This document shows, one piece after another, positions 1-9,202 of a stretch of 41,009 nucleotides of DNA. Position numbers and translations under genes: made by a program. This stretch comes from Clostridiales bacterium (lineage in GTDB: Bacteria; Bacillota; Clostridia; Christensenellales; Aristaeellaceae): the NCBI GenBank assembly GCA_019420065.1, contig JAHZHX010000010.1, forward strand, positions 1-41,009. The letters run 5' to 3'. How positions within the stretch are numbered: position 1 is the stretch's first letter; every line of letters starts with the position of its first letter. Below the pieces are notes generated by a model. It saw nothing but the letters and a program-made list of their open reading frames with translations, made no database searches and had not been told where the DNA came from.

Positions 1-1
1 T

Positions 2-439
2 CCCCAAAGCGTTGTGCATTCCATGGTGCAGTTCGGGGATGGGGCGGTGCTGGCACAGTTGGGGGCGCCGGATATGCGCGTGCCCATTGCCTATGCCATG
101 GCGTATCCGCGGCGGATCGCAACGGCTGCGCCAACGCTTGATTTTACGCGCCTGAGCCAATGCACGTTTGCGCCGGTGGACGATAAACGTTTCCCGGCGG
201 TGTCCATGGCCTACGAAGCGCTGCGGGAGGGCGGCGCGGCGGCGTGCATGCTGAACGCTGCCAATGAGGAAGCAAACGCCTGCTTCCGCGCCGGAAGGAT
301 TGCCTTTACACAGATTGCCGATACGGTGCGTGAAACGCTCTCATGCATAGGAAGGCGCAGCGCACATACCATAGAAGAGGTGTATGAAGCCGACGCCTTG
401 GCGCGCGCAGAGGCGCATCGCGTGATGCAAAAATTCTGA
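2..439 (+). CDS. dxr: 1-deoxy-D-xylulose 5-phosphate reductoisomerase, C-terminal part (5' end outside window)
   Basis: Only the last ~145 codons are present; the frame is open from base 2, so the gene starts upstream. The enzyme makes 2-C-methyl-D-erythritol 4-phosphate in the non-mevalonate isoprenoid pathway. The visible residues PQSVVHSMVQFGDG followed by LAQLGAPDMRVPIAYA are the conserved C-terminal block of Dxr, and NAANEEANACFRAGRI is the conserved helix near the family's end. A GTG at 14 lies inside this conserved block and is not a start. It stops 13 bases before rseP, and ispG of the same pathway lies one gene further on, a common Bacillota arrangement. Family assignment is firm; the missing N-terminal NADPH domain cannot be assessed. 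Confidence 0.95.
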   Translation, partial: PQSVVHSMVQFGDGAVLAQLGAPDMRVPIAYAMAYPRRIATAAPTLDFTRLSQCTFAPVDDKRFPAVSMAYEALREGGAAACMLNAANEEANACFRAGRIAFTQIADTVRETLSCIGRRSAHTIEEVYEADALARAEAHRVMQKF

Positions 440-452
440 TCGGGAGAGAAAA

Positions 453-1526
453 ATGAGCTCAATTCTGTATATTTTGCTGGCATTGCTTTTGCTGGGGATC
501 ATGGTAACGGTGCATGAGCTGGGGCATTTTTGCGCGGCGCGCGCCTGCGGCATTGCCGTACAGGCGTTTGCCGTTGGCTTTGGTCCCAAGCTTGTAAGCT
601 GGAAAGGCAAAAAGAGCGGCACCGAATACTCGATCCCTTTGATTCCCTGCGGCGGCTTTTGCGCTTTTTATGGCGAAGACGATACGCAGGGACAGGAGGC
701 AAAAGAGGATCCCCGCTCGATGATGCTGCAGCCTGCCTGGAAGCGGCTGATTACCATTGCTTCCGGCCCCTTGATGAACTTTGTGCTGGCGTTTGTGGTG
801 GCGCTTTGCTTCTTCTTTGGCTATGGTCTTCCCTATGCGGGGGAGAACAGCCGCACGGTGGTCGTATCTACCGAAGCCGGCTCTCCGGCGGAAAAGGCGG
901 GGCTTGCGCAGGGCGACGTTATTACCGGGGTGGACGGACAGCGTGTGAATGGAAATCTGGTAGAACTGATTGGCGCCTGGCAAGGGAACGAGCCAATCAA
1001 ACTGACCGTTCAGCGTGGGGATGAGGCGCTGTCCCTCTTCCTTGCGCCGGAATACAATGCGCGGGAAAACCGGTATATGATCGGCATTACGATGAATATC
1101 ATGGTCGATACCGTGTGGCAGCGGGCAGGTTTTGGCGACACGGTTTCACATACATGGAACGTATGCGTGTCGGCGGGTACGGCGATTTTGGACGCGCTGG
1201 GCAAGCTGGTGTCCAAGGGCGAAGGCGTGGATCAGATGAGCGGCCCAGTGGGTGTAATCAGCATGATTGCGGAGCAGACGCGGGAATACAAGCTCATGGG
1301 CTATCTGAATGTGCTGATCATGATTTCTATCAACCTGGGTCTGGTAAACCTTTTGCCCATTCCCGGTTTGGACGGCTGCCGTATTCTTTTCGTATTGTTT
1401 GAAATGATTTTCCGTCGCCCGGTCAACCGCCGGGTCGAGGCGTATATCCATCTTGCGGGCTATGTGTTCCTGCTGGGGGTCATGCTGTACTTTACCTTCC
1501 ATGATGTACTGAATATCTTTCATTAA
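453..1526 (+). CDS. rseP: RIP zinc metalloprotease, site-2 protease family (RseP/RasP)
   Basis: Membrane-embedded zinc protease that cuts transmembrane substrates such as anti-sigma factors and leftover signal peptides. The zinc motif HELGH is at residues 21-25 in the first membrane helix. A PDZ domain follows at about residues 115-205 (SPAEKAGLAQGDVITGVDG). The second catalytic element, NLLPIPGLDG, is near residue 305, and hydrophobic helices close the 357-residue protein. The start has a GGGAGAG ribosome site 8 bases upstream. It sits between dxr and ispG, the usual Bacillota position. A membrane anti-sigma candidate at 25094 in this window could be a substrate, but that is only inference. 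Confidence 0.95.
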   Translation: MSSILYILLALLLLGIMVTVHELGHFCAARACGIAVQAFAVGFGPKLVSWKGKKSGTEYSIPLIPCGGFCAFYGEDDTQGQEAKEDPRSMMLQPAWKRLITIASGPLMNFVLAFVVALCFFFGYGLPYAGENSRTVVVSTEAGSPAEKAGLAQGDVITGVDGQRVNGNLVELIGAWQGNEPIKLTVQRGDEALSLFLAPEYNARENRYMIGITMNIMVDTVWQRAGFGDTVSHTWNVCVSAGTAILDALGKLVSKGEGVDQMSGPVGVISMIAEQTREYKLMGYLNVLIMISINLGLVNLLPIPGLDGCRILFVLFEMIFRRPVNRRVEAYIHLAGYVFLLGVMLYFTFHDVLNIFH

Positions 1527-1544
1527 AAGAGAGAGGTGTTTACG

Positions 1545-2591
1545 GTGAAAACACGGGCGATGAAGGTTGGCGCCCTGCCGCTTGGCGGCGGCGCGCCGAT
1601 TTCGGTACAGTCCATGACCAATACCGATACGCGCGATGTGGAAAAAACGCTGGCTCAGATCCGCGAGCTGGCTGCGGCCGGGTGCGATATTGTGCGCATA
1701 TCGGTGTATGACGAGGAGTGCGTGCGCGCAGTGCGCACCCTGACAGACAAAAGCCCCATTCCGCTGGTGGCGGATATTCATTTTGATTACCGCCTGGCCA
1801 TTGGCGCGATCGAAAACGGCATTGCCAAGCTGCGCATCAACCCCGGCAATATCGGCGGTCAGGAGCGTGTGCGGCGCGTGGCGGACTGCGCCAGGGTGCA
1901 TCATGTGCCCATTCGCATTGGTGTGAATACCGGGTCTCTGGAGCGCGATGTCGTGGAACGCGACGGAGGCGCCACAGCGAGGGGGATGGTGGACAGCGCG
2001 CTGCGCCATGCCCGGATGCTGGAGGAGGCGCATTTTGACGATATCGTTTTGTCGCTGAAAAGCAGCGATGTGCGCATGACGGTGGAAGCTTACCGCATGG
2101 CGGCGCAGACGTGCGATTATCCGCTGCATGTGGGGGTCACGGAAGCCGGCCTCCCCGGACAGGGCAATATCAAATCGGCTATCGGGATCGGCGCGCTGCT
2201 GTTGGACGGTATTGGCGATACCATCCGTGTGTCGCTGACCGGTTCGCCCGTACCGGAGGCGCAGGCGGCGATCGATATTCTGCGCGCGGTGGGCTTGCGC
2301 GGCGGCGCGCGGTTTGTTTCCTGTCCTACCTGCGGCCGCACGCGCGTCGATGTGCCCGCAATCGCCGCGGCGGTGGCTGACGCTTTCCGTGATTGTCCGA
2401 AGAATGTGACGATTGCCGTGATGGGCTGCGTGGTCAACGGTCCCGGCGAGGCGCGGGACGCCGACGTGGCCTTCTGCGGCGGCGACGGCTGCGGCGCGCT
2501 GTATGTCAAGGGGCAGTATGTACGTAAGCTGACGGGGGATCTGGCGGCGGAGTTTATTGCCGCGGCACGGAAAATCATCGATGAGCTATGA
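1545..2591 (+). CDS. ispG: 4-hydroxy-3-methylbut-2-enyl diphosphate synthase, iron-sulfur enzyme
   Basis: Penultimate enzyme of the MEP isoprenoid pathway; converts MEcPP to HMBPP with a [4Fe-4S] cluster. The N-terminal KVGALPLGGGAPISVQSMTN block is typical of IspG. The cluster cysteines are visible as SCPTCGR near residue 258 and in the MGCVVNGPGEA motif near residue 295. I chose GTG at 1545 because GAGAGG ends 8 bases before it and the protein then begins MKTRAMKVG, as in homologues; GTG at 1536 (three codons earlier, inside the ribosome site) is the alternative. 348 residues is the normal bacterial length. The gene ends inside the first codons of polC. Confidence 0.95.
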   Translation: MKTRAMKVGALPLGGGAPISVQSMTNTDTRDVEKTLAQIRELAAAGCDIVRISVYDEECVRAVRTLTDKSPIPLVADIHFDYRLAIGAIENGIAKLRINPGNIGGQERVRRVADCARVHHVPIRIGVNTGSLERDVVERDGGATARGMVDSALRHARMLEEAHFDDIVLSLKSSDVRMTVEAYRMAAQTCDYPLHVGVTEAGLPGQGNIKSAIGIGALLLDGIGDTIRVSLTGSPVPEAQAAIDILRAVGLRGGARFVSCPTCGRTRVDVPAIAAAVADAFRDCPKNVTIAVMGCVVNGPGEARDADVAFCGGDGCGALYVKGQYVRKLTGDLAAEFIAAARKIIDEL

Positions 2592-5500
2592 AGAACTGAT
2601 TGAAAAAATCAAAAAAGCAGCGCCGGAGCTTCAGGAAGGCTTGACCATTGACCGCGTGATCTACAAGCGCGGCAGCGGTCATGCCTATTTTTACTTGCTG
2701 AGCGATCAGGTGGCGGGCGATAAGGAATACCTGGCGGTGCAAAAAGTGCTGCGCGCTGCCTTTCCGGGGGTCAGGCTGTCGCTGCGCATTGCCAGTCCGG
2801 GCGCAGGGGAAGCGTTCCTGGCCGAGCCGCAGCGCTTTGCTCATGTGATCAACCAGATACTGCTGCGCGAGCATCCGGCAGTTTCGGCCTGGGAATATGA
2901 TATGCGCTACGTGGCGGAGGACGGCCGCATCGTATTGGAGCTTCCGGATGATTTTTCGATGCGTTATCTCAAGGAGCGCGGGCTGCTGGATAAAATCAAC
3001 ACGGCAATTTATGATATTTTTTGCGTGCGTACCGAGGTGACGTGCCGGGTGACGGGCGTGCGCGAGGAGACCAACGCCCGGCTGGAGCGCGAGCGGCGCG
3101 CCGAGCAGGCCTTGCTGGAGCAGCGTCGGGAACTGGCGCGCAAGCATGAGGAGGAACTGAAAAAACGCCGGGAAGCGGCGGAGGAGAAAAAGCGCCGCCT
3201 GATCCGCGGCCGTCCGATCCTGGAAAAGCCGGTATCCATTCGCGAACTGAACAACGATTCGGGCGAGGTGGTGATCGCCGGCAAACGTCTGGATTATGAG
3301 GAGAAGGAGATCAGCCAGGGCGAAATGCTGCTGGTGACCTTTAACGTAACCGATTACACCGGCACCATGAAGTGCAAAATGTTTTTGCGCTATCGGCCCA
3401 AAGCGCCCAAGGACGCGCAGGAGGAACAGCCGCCAATTACCGACGAGCAGCGCGCCGCCGTGCAGGATGTGGTCAAGCGCCTGAAGGACTGCGACGGCGT
3501 AATGGTCAAAGGCGATTGCCGGTATGACAGCTTTGCCCACGAATGTACCATGATGGTTTCCAGCGTGGTGAAGTATGATCTGCCGCAGCGCGTGGACAAC
3601 GCGGAGGAAAAGCGTATCGAGCTGCACCTGCATACGCAGATGAGCAGCATGGACGCGGTGGCTTCGGCTTCGGCGCTGATCGCCCGCGCGGCCTCCTGGG
3701 GGCATCCGGCCATTGCCGTGACCGACCATGGCGTGGTGCAGGCGTATCCCGAGGCATTCGGCGCGGCCAAGAAAAACGGCATTAAGCTGATTCCCGGCGT
3801 GGAAGGATATTTGACCGACGAGGATCAGATCGTGCGCAGCGAGGCGGAGGATTCCAGGCCGCTGAGTACCCCCATTGTGGTGCTGGACTTTGAAACCACA
3901 GGCCTGGATACGCGCAACGACCGCATCATTGAAATCGGCGCGGTGCGGCTGGCGGCGGGACGAATCGTGGATGATTTGTCCATCCTGGTCAATCCCGGGA
4001 TGCTGCTCAAACCCAAAATCGTGGAGATCACCGGCATTACTGACCAAATGCTGCGCGATCAGCCCGGAATTACCGAGGTCATGCCAAAGCTGCTGGACTT
4101 TATCGGCGACTGCCCGATCGCGGCGCATAATGCTGATTTTGACTATGCCATTTTGCAAAGCGAGCTTAGGCGGCAGGGGATTGAGCGGGAATATACCGTG
4201 ATTGATACTCTGGCTTATGCGCGCAAGCTTTATCCTGAGCTGAAATCGCATCGTCTGGGCGCGGTATGCAAGCGGCTGGGCGTATCGCTCAAGAACGCGC
4301 ACCGCGCCGTGCATGACGCGACAGCCACGGCCAGATGCCTGCAGCAAATGCTGGAGGAGACCGAAAAGCGCGGCGCGAAACAGTTGGAGGATGTGAACGG
4401 CGCAGTCTCCGGCTATACGCTGGGCAGCAGTTATCACATTGTGCTGCTGGCCGCTACGCAGAAGGGGCTGCAAAACATCAATCATCTGGTGTCGGACGGG
4501 CATCTGAAGTATTTTCGCCGCCGTCCTCACATGCCGCGCGCCAATATACAGAAGTACCGCGAGGGCATCATTGTCGGCTCCGCCTGCGAGGCGGGCGAGC
4601 TGTTCCGGGCCGTGCTGGAAGGCGCGGATGAGAAAAAACTGTCGCGCATTGCCAGATTTTATGATTATCTGGAGATCCAGCCCATTGGCAACAATGAATT
4701 TCTTCTGCGCGAGGGGCGCGTAAAGGATGTGGAAGAGCTGCGGGAGATGAACCGCACCATCGTGCGGCTGGGCGAAAAGCTGGGCTTGCCGGTGGTAGCC
4801 ACGGGCGACGTGCATTATCTCGATCCGCAGGACGGCGTGTTCCGCGCGATCCTGCAGGACGGCATGGGCTTTGACGACTGCGACAACCAGCCGCCGCTGT
4901 ATTTGAAAACCACTGAGGAAATGCTGGAGGAATTCAGCTACCTGGGCGCGGAGAAGGCGCGCGAGGTCGTAATCGATAATCCGCGCAAGATCATGGAGCG
5001 GGTGGGCGATATCACGCTTTTCCCCAAGCATCCGGAGGGGAAAACGACATTCTCGCCCGTGTGGGACTACGCGGCGGACGACATCAAGGGCATGGTGGAA
5101 AAAACGTCGCATGAGATGTATGGTGATGTTTTGCCTGAAATCGTGGAAAAGCGTCTGGAAAAGGAGCTGAACTCCATTATCGGCTATGGCTATGCCACAC
5201 TGTATGACATCGCCAGCAAGCTGGTGCGCAAATCGCTGGCGGATGGGTATCTGGTGGGCAGCCGCGGATCGGTTGGCTCCTCGCTGGTGGCAACGATGTG
5301 CGGCATCACCGAGGTGAACGCCCTGCCGCCGCATTATCGCTGCAAGCATTGCCGCAAGGCCTGGTTTGATATTCCGGAGGGATACACCCTGGGCGTTGAT
5401 CTGCCGGATAAAAACTGTCCCCAATGCGGAGAAGCGCTGATAAAGGACGGATATGATATTCCCTTTGAGGTGTTCCTGGGCTTCAAGGGCGACAAGGTGC

Positions 5501-6960
5501 CCGATATCGACCTGAACTTTTCCGGCGAGTACCAGCCGCGCGCGCATGCCTATATTGAGGAACTGTTTGGAACGGGCTTTGTGTACCGCGCCGGAACGAT
5601 CGGCACGCTGGCGGACAAAACGGCGTATGGCTTTGTGCTCAAATATCTGGAAAAACGGGGGATTGTGGCGACGGAAGCCGAAAAAAACCGTCTCGTTGCC
5701 GGATGCGTGGGGGTTAAGCGCACAACAGGACAGCATCCGGGCGGTATTGTGGTGCTTCCGAAAGCATATGACATTTGCCAGTTCACCGCCATTCAGCATC
5801 CGGCAGACGATACGGGTACGGATATTATTACAACGCACTATGACTTTAACTCCATGCACGACATCCTGGTCAAGCTTGACTGTCTGGGACACGATGATCC
5901 GACCATGATGCATATGCTGGAGCGCATTACCGGCGTAAATTACAAAAGCATTCCCCTGGACGATAAAAAGGTGATGTCGCTCTTTACTTCGCCCGAGGCG
6001 CTGGGGGTCACGGCGGAGCAGATCGACTGCACCACAGGCACGCTGGGTATTCCGGAATTCGGCACGGCCTTTGTACGCGGCATGCTGGAGGATACCCGTC
6101 CGAGCACCATGGAAGAGCTGATCCGCATTTCCGGCCTGTCCCATGGCACCGACGTGTGGCTGGGCAATGCCAAGGATCTGATCGACAGCGGCACAGCCGT
6201 GCTTAAGGACTGCATCTGTACGCGCGACGATATCATGAACTACCTGATTTCCAAGGGCGTAGCCAGTAAAATGGCTTTTGATACCATGGAAAGCGTGCGC
6301 AAGGGCAAGGGGCTCAAACCTGAAATGGAAGCGGCCATGGCGGAGAAAAATGTGCCGCAGTGGTTTGTGGACAGCTGCAAAAAGATCAAGTACATGTTCC
6401 CGAAGGGACATGCCGTGGCGTATGTGACCATGGCGCTGCGCGTGGCCTGGTACAAGGTATATCGGCCGCTGGCGTATTACGCGGCGTTCTTTACCATCCG
6501 CGCCACAGGCTTTGACGCGGCGACCATGATTTTGCCGCCCGAGCTTGTGCGTGAGCGCATCAAGGCCTATGCCGAGAATGACCAGAAGGCCACGGCGAAG
6601 GATAAGGACGCGCAGACCGCGCTGGAAATGGTGCTGGAAATGAACATGCGCGGGTTCAAGTTCCTGCCGGCTGATTTGTACAAGAGCGACGTAAAGGAAT
6701 TCTTGATGGAGGACGGCAGCCTGCGCGTGCCCTTTACGGCGATCGGCGGTTTGGGCGAGGCGGCGGCGCAGGGCATTGTCGATGCGCGCAGCCAGCCCTT
6801 CCTATCCATTGAGGATCTGAAGAACCGCGCCCACGTTTCCAGCGCGGTGCTGGAGCTGCTGCGCGACGCGGGAGCGCTGGATGGTCTCAAGGATACCAAT
6901 CAGGTAACGCTGACCGAGCTGATGGGAGATTTGGGCGGAGAACAGACTTCATTTCTCTGA
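2581..6960 (+). CDS. polC: DNA polymerase III alpha subunit, Gram-positive type PolC
   Basis: Replicative DNA polymerase of low-GC Gram-positive type, with built-in proofreading. Order seen in the 1459 residues: N-terminal domain with a charged coiled-coil stretch (~170-215), OB fold (~220-330), PHP domain starting ELHLHTQMSSMDA (~346), DEDD exonuclease inserted in the PHP domain (VVLDFETTGLD ~433, with HNADFDYA further on), then the polymerase core. The zinc-binding cysteines CKHC and CPQC are at ~920 and ~945, and the catalytic PDIDLNFSGEYQ is at ~973. The start is taken at ATG 2581, overlapping ispG by 11 bases. An in-frame TTG at 2557 would add eight unconserved residues. Length matches the family (about 1440). 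Confidence 0.97.
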   Translation: MSYEELIEKIKKAAPELQEGLTIDRVIYKRGSGHAYFYLLSDQVAGDKEYLAVQKVLRAAFPGVRLSLRIASPGAGEAFLAEPQRFAHVINQILLREHPAVSAWEYDMRYVAEDGRIVLELPDDFSMRYLKERGLLDKINTAIYDIFCVRTEVTCRVTGVREETNARLERERRAEQALLEQRRELARKHEEELKKRREAAEEKKRRLIRGRPILEKPVSIRELNNDSGEVVIAGKRLDYEEKEISQGEMLLVTFNVTDYTGTMKCKMFLRYRPKAPKDAQEEQPPITDEQRAAVQDVVKRLKDCDGVMVKGDCRYDSFAHECTMMVSSVVKYDLPQRVDNAEEKRIELHLHTQMSSMDAVASASALIARAASWGHPAIAVTDHGVVQAYPEAFGAAKKNGIKLIPGVEGYLTDEDQIVRSEAEDSRPLSTPIVVLDFETTGLDTRNDRIIEIGAVRLAAGRIVDDLSILVNPGMLLKPKIVEITGITDQMLRDQPGITEVMPKLLDFIGDCPIAAHNADFDYAILQSELRRQGIEREYTVIDTLAYARKLYPELKSHRLGAVCKRLGVSLKNAHRAVHDATATARCLQQMLEETEKRGAKQLEDVNGAVSGYTLGSSYHIVLLAATQKGLQNINHLVSDGHLKYFRRRPHMPRANIQKYREGIIVGSACEAGELFRAVLEGADEKKLSRIARFYDYLEIQPIGNNEFLLREGRVKDVEELREMNRTIVRLGEKLGLPVVATGDVHYLDPQDGVFRAILQDGMGFDDCDNQPPLYLKTTEEMLEEFSYLGAEKAREVVIDNPRKIMERVGDITLFPKHPEGKTTFSPVWDYAADDIKGMVEKTSHEMYGDVLPEIVEKRLEKELNSIIGYGYATLYDIASKLVRKSLADGYLVGSRGSVGSSLVATMCGITEVNALPPHYRCKHCRKAWFDIPEGYTLGVDLPDKNCPQCGEALIKDGYDIPFEVFLGFKGDKVPDIDLNFSGEYQPRAHAYIEELFGTGFVYRAGTIGTLADKTAYGFVLKYLEKRGIVATEAEKNRLVAGCVGVKRTTGQHPGGIVVLPKAYDICQFTAIQHPADDTGTDIITTHYDFNSMHDILVKLDCLGHDDPTMMHMLERITGVNYKSIPLDDKKVMSLFTSPEALGVTAEQIDCTTGTLGIPEFGTAFVRGMLEDTRPSTMEELIRISGLSHGTDVWLGNAKDLIDSGTAVLKDCICTRDDIMNYLISKGVASKMAFDTMESVRKGKGLKPEMEAAMAEKNVPQWFVDSCKKIKYMFPKGHAVAYVTMALRVAWYKVYRPLAYYAAFFTIRATGFDAATMILPPELVRERIKAYAENDQKATAKDKDAQTALEMVLEMNMRGFKFLPADLYKSDVKEFLMEDGSLRVPFTAIGGLGEAAAQGIVDARSQPFLSIEDLKNRAHVSSAVLELLRDAGALDGLKDTNQVTLTELMGDLGGEQTSFL

Positions 6961-7028
6961 AAAAGACTGATTTTTTTCCCGCGGACGGGGAAAAGGCGAA
7001 AAAACCTGTTTTCAGAAGCGGAAAACGC

Positions 7029-7057
7029 TTGTATTTACCATTTGACTGTGGTATACT
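7029..7057 (+). promoter_or_regulatory. Sigma-A-type promoter of the rimP-nusA-infB operon
   Basis: TTGTAT at 7029-7034 and TATACT at 7052-7057 are separated by 17 bases. This is the only good promoter in the 262-base gap after polC, and it lies about 165 bases ahead of rimP, leaving a leader of roughly 160 bases. A weak hairpin (TTTTCCC paired with GGGAAAA, around 6973-6995) lies just after polC but has no clear T tract. Confidence 0.7.
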
Positions 7058-7106
7058 GTGAGCGTATTCGGTTTACAATCTGTCTTTTTGAAAGAAGGGT
7101 TTAACG

Positions 7107-7200
7107 AAGAGTGGGAGCTGCTTGGATGACGTTGCGGATGGGCGGGCTTTGTTCGTCGTATTATCCGGATCGGTCATTTGGGCATGCTGTGCCCGCTCTT
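7107..7200 (+). ncRNA. Structured 5' leader of rimP (long-range stem)
   Basis: AAGAGTGGG at 7107-7115 can pair with CCCGCTCTT at 7192-7200 (nine pairs, one G-U), closing a loop of about 76 bases. It is followed shortly by the rimP ribosome site TAAGGAG. It lies downstream of the promoter at 7029-7057, so it is transcribed. From memory, similar AGAGTGGG / CCCACTCT pairs occur just upstream of rimP in other Clostridia, so this is probably a conserved leader of the operon. Whether it regulates transcription or translation is not visible. Confidence 0.5.
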
Positions 7201-7222
7201 TACGCTTGTTTAAGGAGTCAAC

Positions 7223-7705
7223 ATGGCCAAAAGTAGCAAAAGCGATCTTGCCCAGATCACGCAGATCGGGGAAAAGCAGGCGCTCGCAATGGGATACGAA
7301 TTGCTGGAAGCCGCCTTTGAACGGGAAAATACCGGCATGTATCTGCGCTTCTATCTGGATAAGGAAGGCGGCGTTACGCTGGATGATTGCGAAGCCTATC
7401 ACCGTGCCTTGCAGCCGCTGATCGAACGCTTTGATTATGACTTTATGGAGGTTTGCTCTCCTGGGCTGGATCGGCCGATCAAGAGCGAGCGCGATGCGCA
7501 GCGCTGCTTGGGGTTGGATATTGAGGTGCGCCTGTATAGGCCGCTTGAGGGGCAAAAGGTCTACACCGGGCAGTTTATCCGGTATGAAAAAGGCGACATT
7601 ACCATCCTGTGCGGAGAAAATGAGCGCACCTTCTTGAAAAAAGACATTGCGGTCGCGCGCTGCGCGGTCGATATGGAAGAAGTAGAAAACGCGGATCTTT
7701 CCTGA
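7223..7705 (+). CDS. rimP: Ribosome maturation factor RimP
   Basis: Helps assembly of the 30S subunit. The 160-residue protein has the two-domain RimP layout: an N-terminal alpha/beta domain with LGYELLEAAFERENTGMYL and LRFYLDKEGGVTLDDCE, the signature VCSPGLDRPI near residue 78, and a C-terminal SH3-like domain (~90-155). TAAGGAG lies 8 bases upstream of the ATG. It is the first gene of the operon, directly before nusA, as in most bacteria. Confidence 0.93.
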   Translation: MAKSSKSDLAQITQIGEKQALAMGYELLEAAFERENTGMYLRFYLDKEGGVTLDDCEAYHRALQPLIERFDYDFMEVCSPGLDRPIKSERDAQRCLGLDIEVRLYRPLEGQKVYTGQFIRYEKGDITILCGENERTFLKKDIAVARCAVDMEEVENADLS

Positions 7706-7724
7706 TCCTGAAAGGAAGAAAACA

Positions 7725-8891
7725 ATGGCGAGTGCTGCAAATAACCGTCCTGATATTGTCGAGGCGATCAGCGCCCTGGCGCGCGAGCGCGATATTAGCG
7801 AAGAATTGCTTTTATCTACCGTAGAGGAGGCCTGCAAGGCGGCGTTCCGCCGCAGCGGCAAGCAGCAGGCAGGCGCTCCGATGAATCTCAGCGTGGTGAT
7901 TGCCCGCAAAAAGCCGGTGCAGGTCATTGCCCGCAAGGTGATTGTGGAAGAGGTGGAGGACAGCAATATCCAGATTTCCATGGAAGAGGCGCGCCGGATC
8001 CGGCCGGACTTCCAGATGGGGGATATTGTTGAAATCGACGTAACGCCCAAGGATTTTGGCCGCGTGGCTGCGCAGACCGCCAAGCAGGTGATCGTGCAGC
8101 GTATCCGCGAGGCGGAGCGCGGCAAGATCTACGATGAATACGTCGAAAAGGAAAATGAGATCCTGACCGCTATCGTGCAGCGCGTCGAGCCCAAGTGCGT
8201 GTATGTCGAGCTGGGTTTGACCGAGGGCGTGATGGAGGAAAGCGAGTACATGCCCGATGAGGAATACCGCGTGGGCGATCACATCAAGGTCTATGTGCTG
8301 CAAGTGCAGCGCAACCGCAATGATACGCAGCGCACGCCGCAGGTATATGTCAGCCGCATTCATCCCGGTCTTGTCAAGAGACTGTTTGAAATGGAAGTGC
8401 CAGAAATTGCCAGCGGCGTGGTGCAGATCAAATCCATTGCCCGCGAGCCGGGCAGCCGTACCAAGATGGCGGTATATTCCAGCGAGGTCATGATCGATCC
8501 GGTGGGCGCATGCGTGGGTCCTCGCGGCAGCCGCGTGGAAAAGGTGATCGCCGAGCTGCGCAACGAAAAGATCGATATTATCAAATGGTCGCCCGACCCG
8601 GCTGAATTTGTGGCCAACGCGCTCAATCCTGCGCATGTGGTCAGCGTATTCATTTCCGATTCCGAGAAGATCTGCCGCGTGATCGTGCCAGACAGCCAGC
8701 TTTCCCTGGCGATTGGCAAGGAAGGGCAAAATGCCCGTCTGGCAGCCAAGCTGACCGGCTGGAAGATCGATATCAAGTCTGAGTCCCAGTTCCAGGAGCA
8801 TCTGCGCGAACAGGGCATGGCTTCGGCGGACGAGGCGATGAACGAGGCAAACGATGGCTCTGCTGCCGGTGAAAACGGGCTGGAGCTGTAA
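7725..8891 (+). CDS. nusA: Transcription termination/antitermination factor NusA
   Basis: Binds RNA polymerase and nascent RNA, affecting pausing, termination and antitermination. The 388 residues contain the N-terminal polymerase-binding domain (1-130), an S1 domain (~135-200, VQRVEPKCVYVELGLTEGVM) and two KH domains (~205-350), with the conserved VDPVGACVGPRGSRV-like block (here IDPVGACVGPRGSR) and a second KH GxxG loop in AIGKEGQNARLA. The short acidic tail lacks the extra C-terminal repeats of proteobacterial NusA, which is normal for Bacillota. The start follows AAAGGAAG. Confidence 0.96.
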   Translation: MASAANNRPDIVEAISALARERDISEELLLSTVEEACKAAFRRSGKQQAGAPMNLSVVIARKKPVQVIARKVIVEEVEDSNIQISMEEARRIRPDFQMGDIVEIDVTPKDFGRVAAQTAKQVIVQRIREAERGKIYDEYVEKENEILTAIVQRVEPKCVYVELGLTEGVMEESEYMPDEEYRVGDHIKVYVLQVQRNRNDTQRTPQVYVSRIHPGLVKRLFEMEVPEIASGVVQIKSIAREPGSRTKMAVYSSEVMIDPVGACVGPRGSRVEKVIAELRNEKIDIIKWSPDPAEFVANALNPAHVVSVFISDSEKICRVIVPDSQLSLAIGKEGQNARLAAKLTGWKIDIKSESQFQEHLREQGMASADEAMNEANDGSAAGENGLEL

Positions 8892-8905
8892 TATCGGGGG
8901 CGTGA

Positions 8906-9202
8906 ATGAAACCGAAGAAAATTCCCATGCGCATGTGTGTGGGCTGTCGGCAAATGAAACCCAAGCGCGAGCTTTTGCGGGTAGTACGCTCGCCCGAAGG
9001 AGAGATTTCCTTCGATCTGACGGGCAGAAAGCCGGGACGCGGCGCATATGTGTGCCGCAGCGAAGCGTGCTTTACCAATGCCGTTCGGCAAAGGCAGTTG
9101 GAGCGCGCGTTCTCCGCGCCCGTTTCGGAAGCGGTGCGGGAAAACCTGGCCGCGCAGATTGCCAGCCTGCCTGCCCCGGAAAAGGAAGACGTCCATGAAT
9201 GA
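8906..9202 (+). CDS. rnpM: YlxR family RNA-binding protein, RNase P modulator RnpM
   Basis: Small basic protein of 98 residues with the family motif MRMCVGCRQMKPKRELLRVV at its N-terminus and GRGAYVCRS in the middle. The YlxR fold has long been known as a nucleic-acid-binding protein encoded between nusA and infB. In Bacillus subtilis the member has been described as a modulator of RNase P; extending that role to this protein is inference. It overlaps the next gene by 8 bases, suggesting translational coupling. Confidence 0.9.
   Translation: MKPKKIPMRMCVGCRQMKPKRELLRVVRSPEGEISFDLTGRKPGRGAYVCRSEACFTNAVRQRQLERAFSAPVSEAVRENLAAQIASLPAPEKEDVHE

Noticed and set aside
2557..2580. TTG 2557 as the start of polC
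   Set aside because: Would add eight residues with no similarity to PolC proteins; ATG 2581 gives the normal N-terminus.
2575..6411. Very long open frame on the minus strand (about 1278 codons) opposite polC
   Set aside because: It is the mirror of polC codon bias in GC-rich DNA; no recognisable domains, no ribosome site, and polC motifs fill the plus strand.
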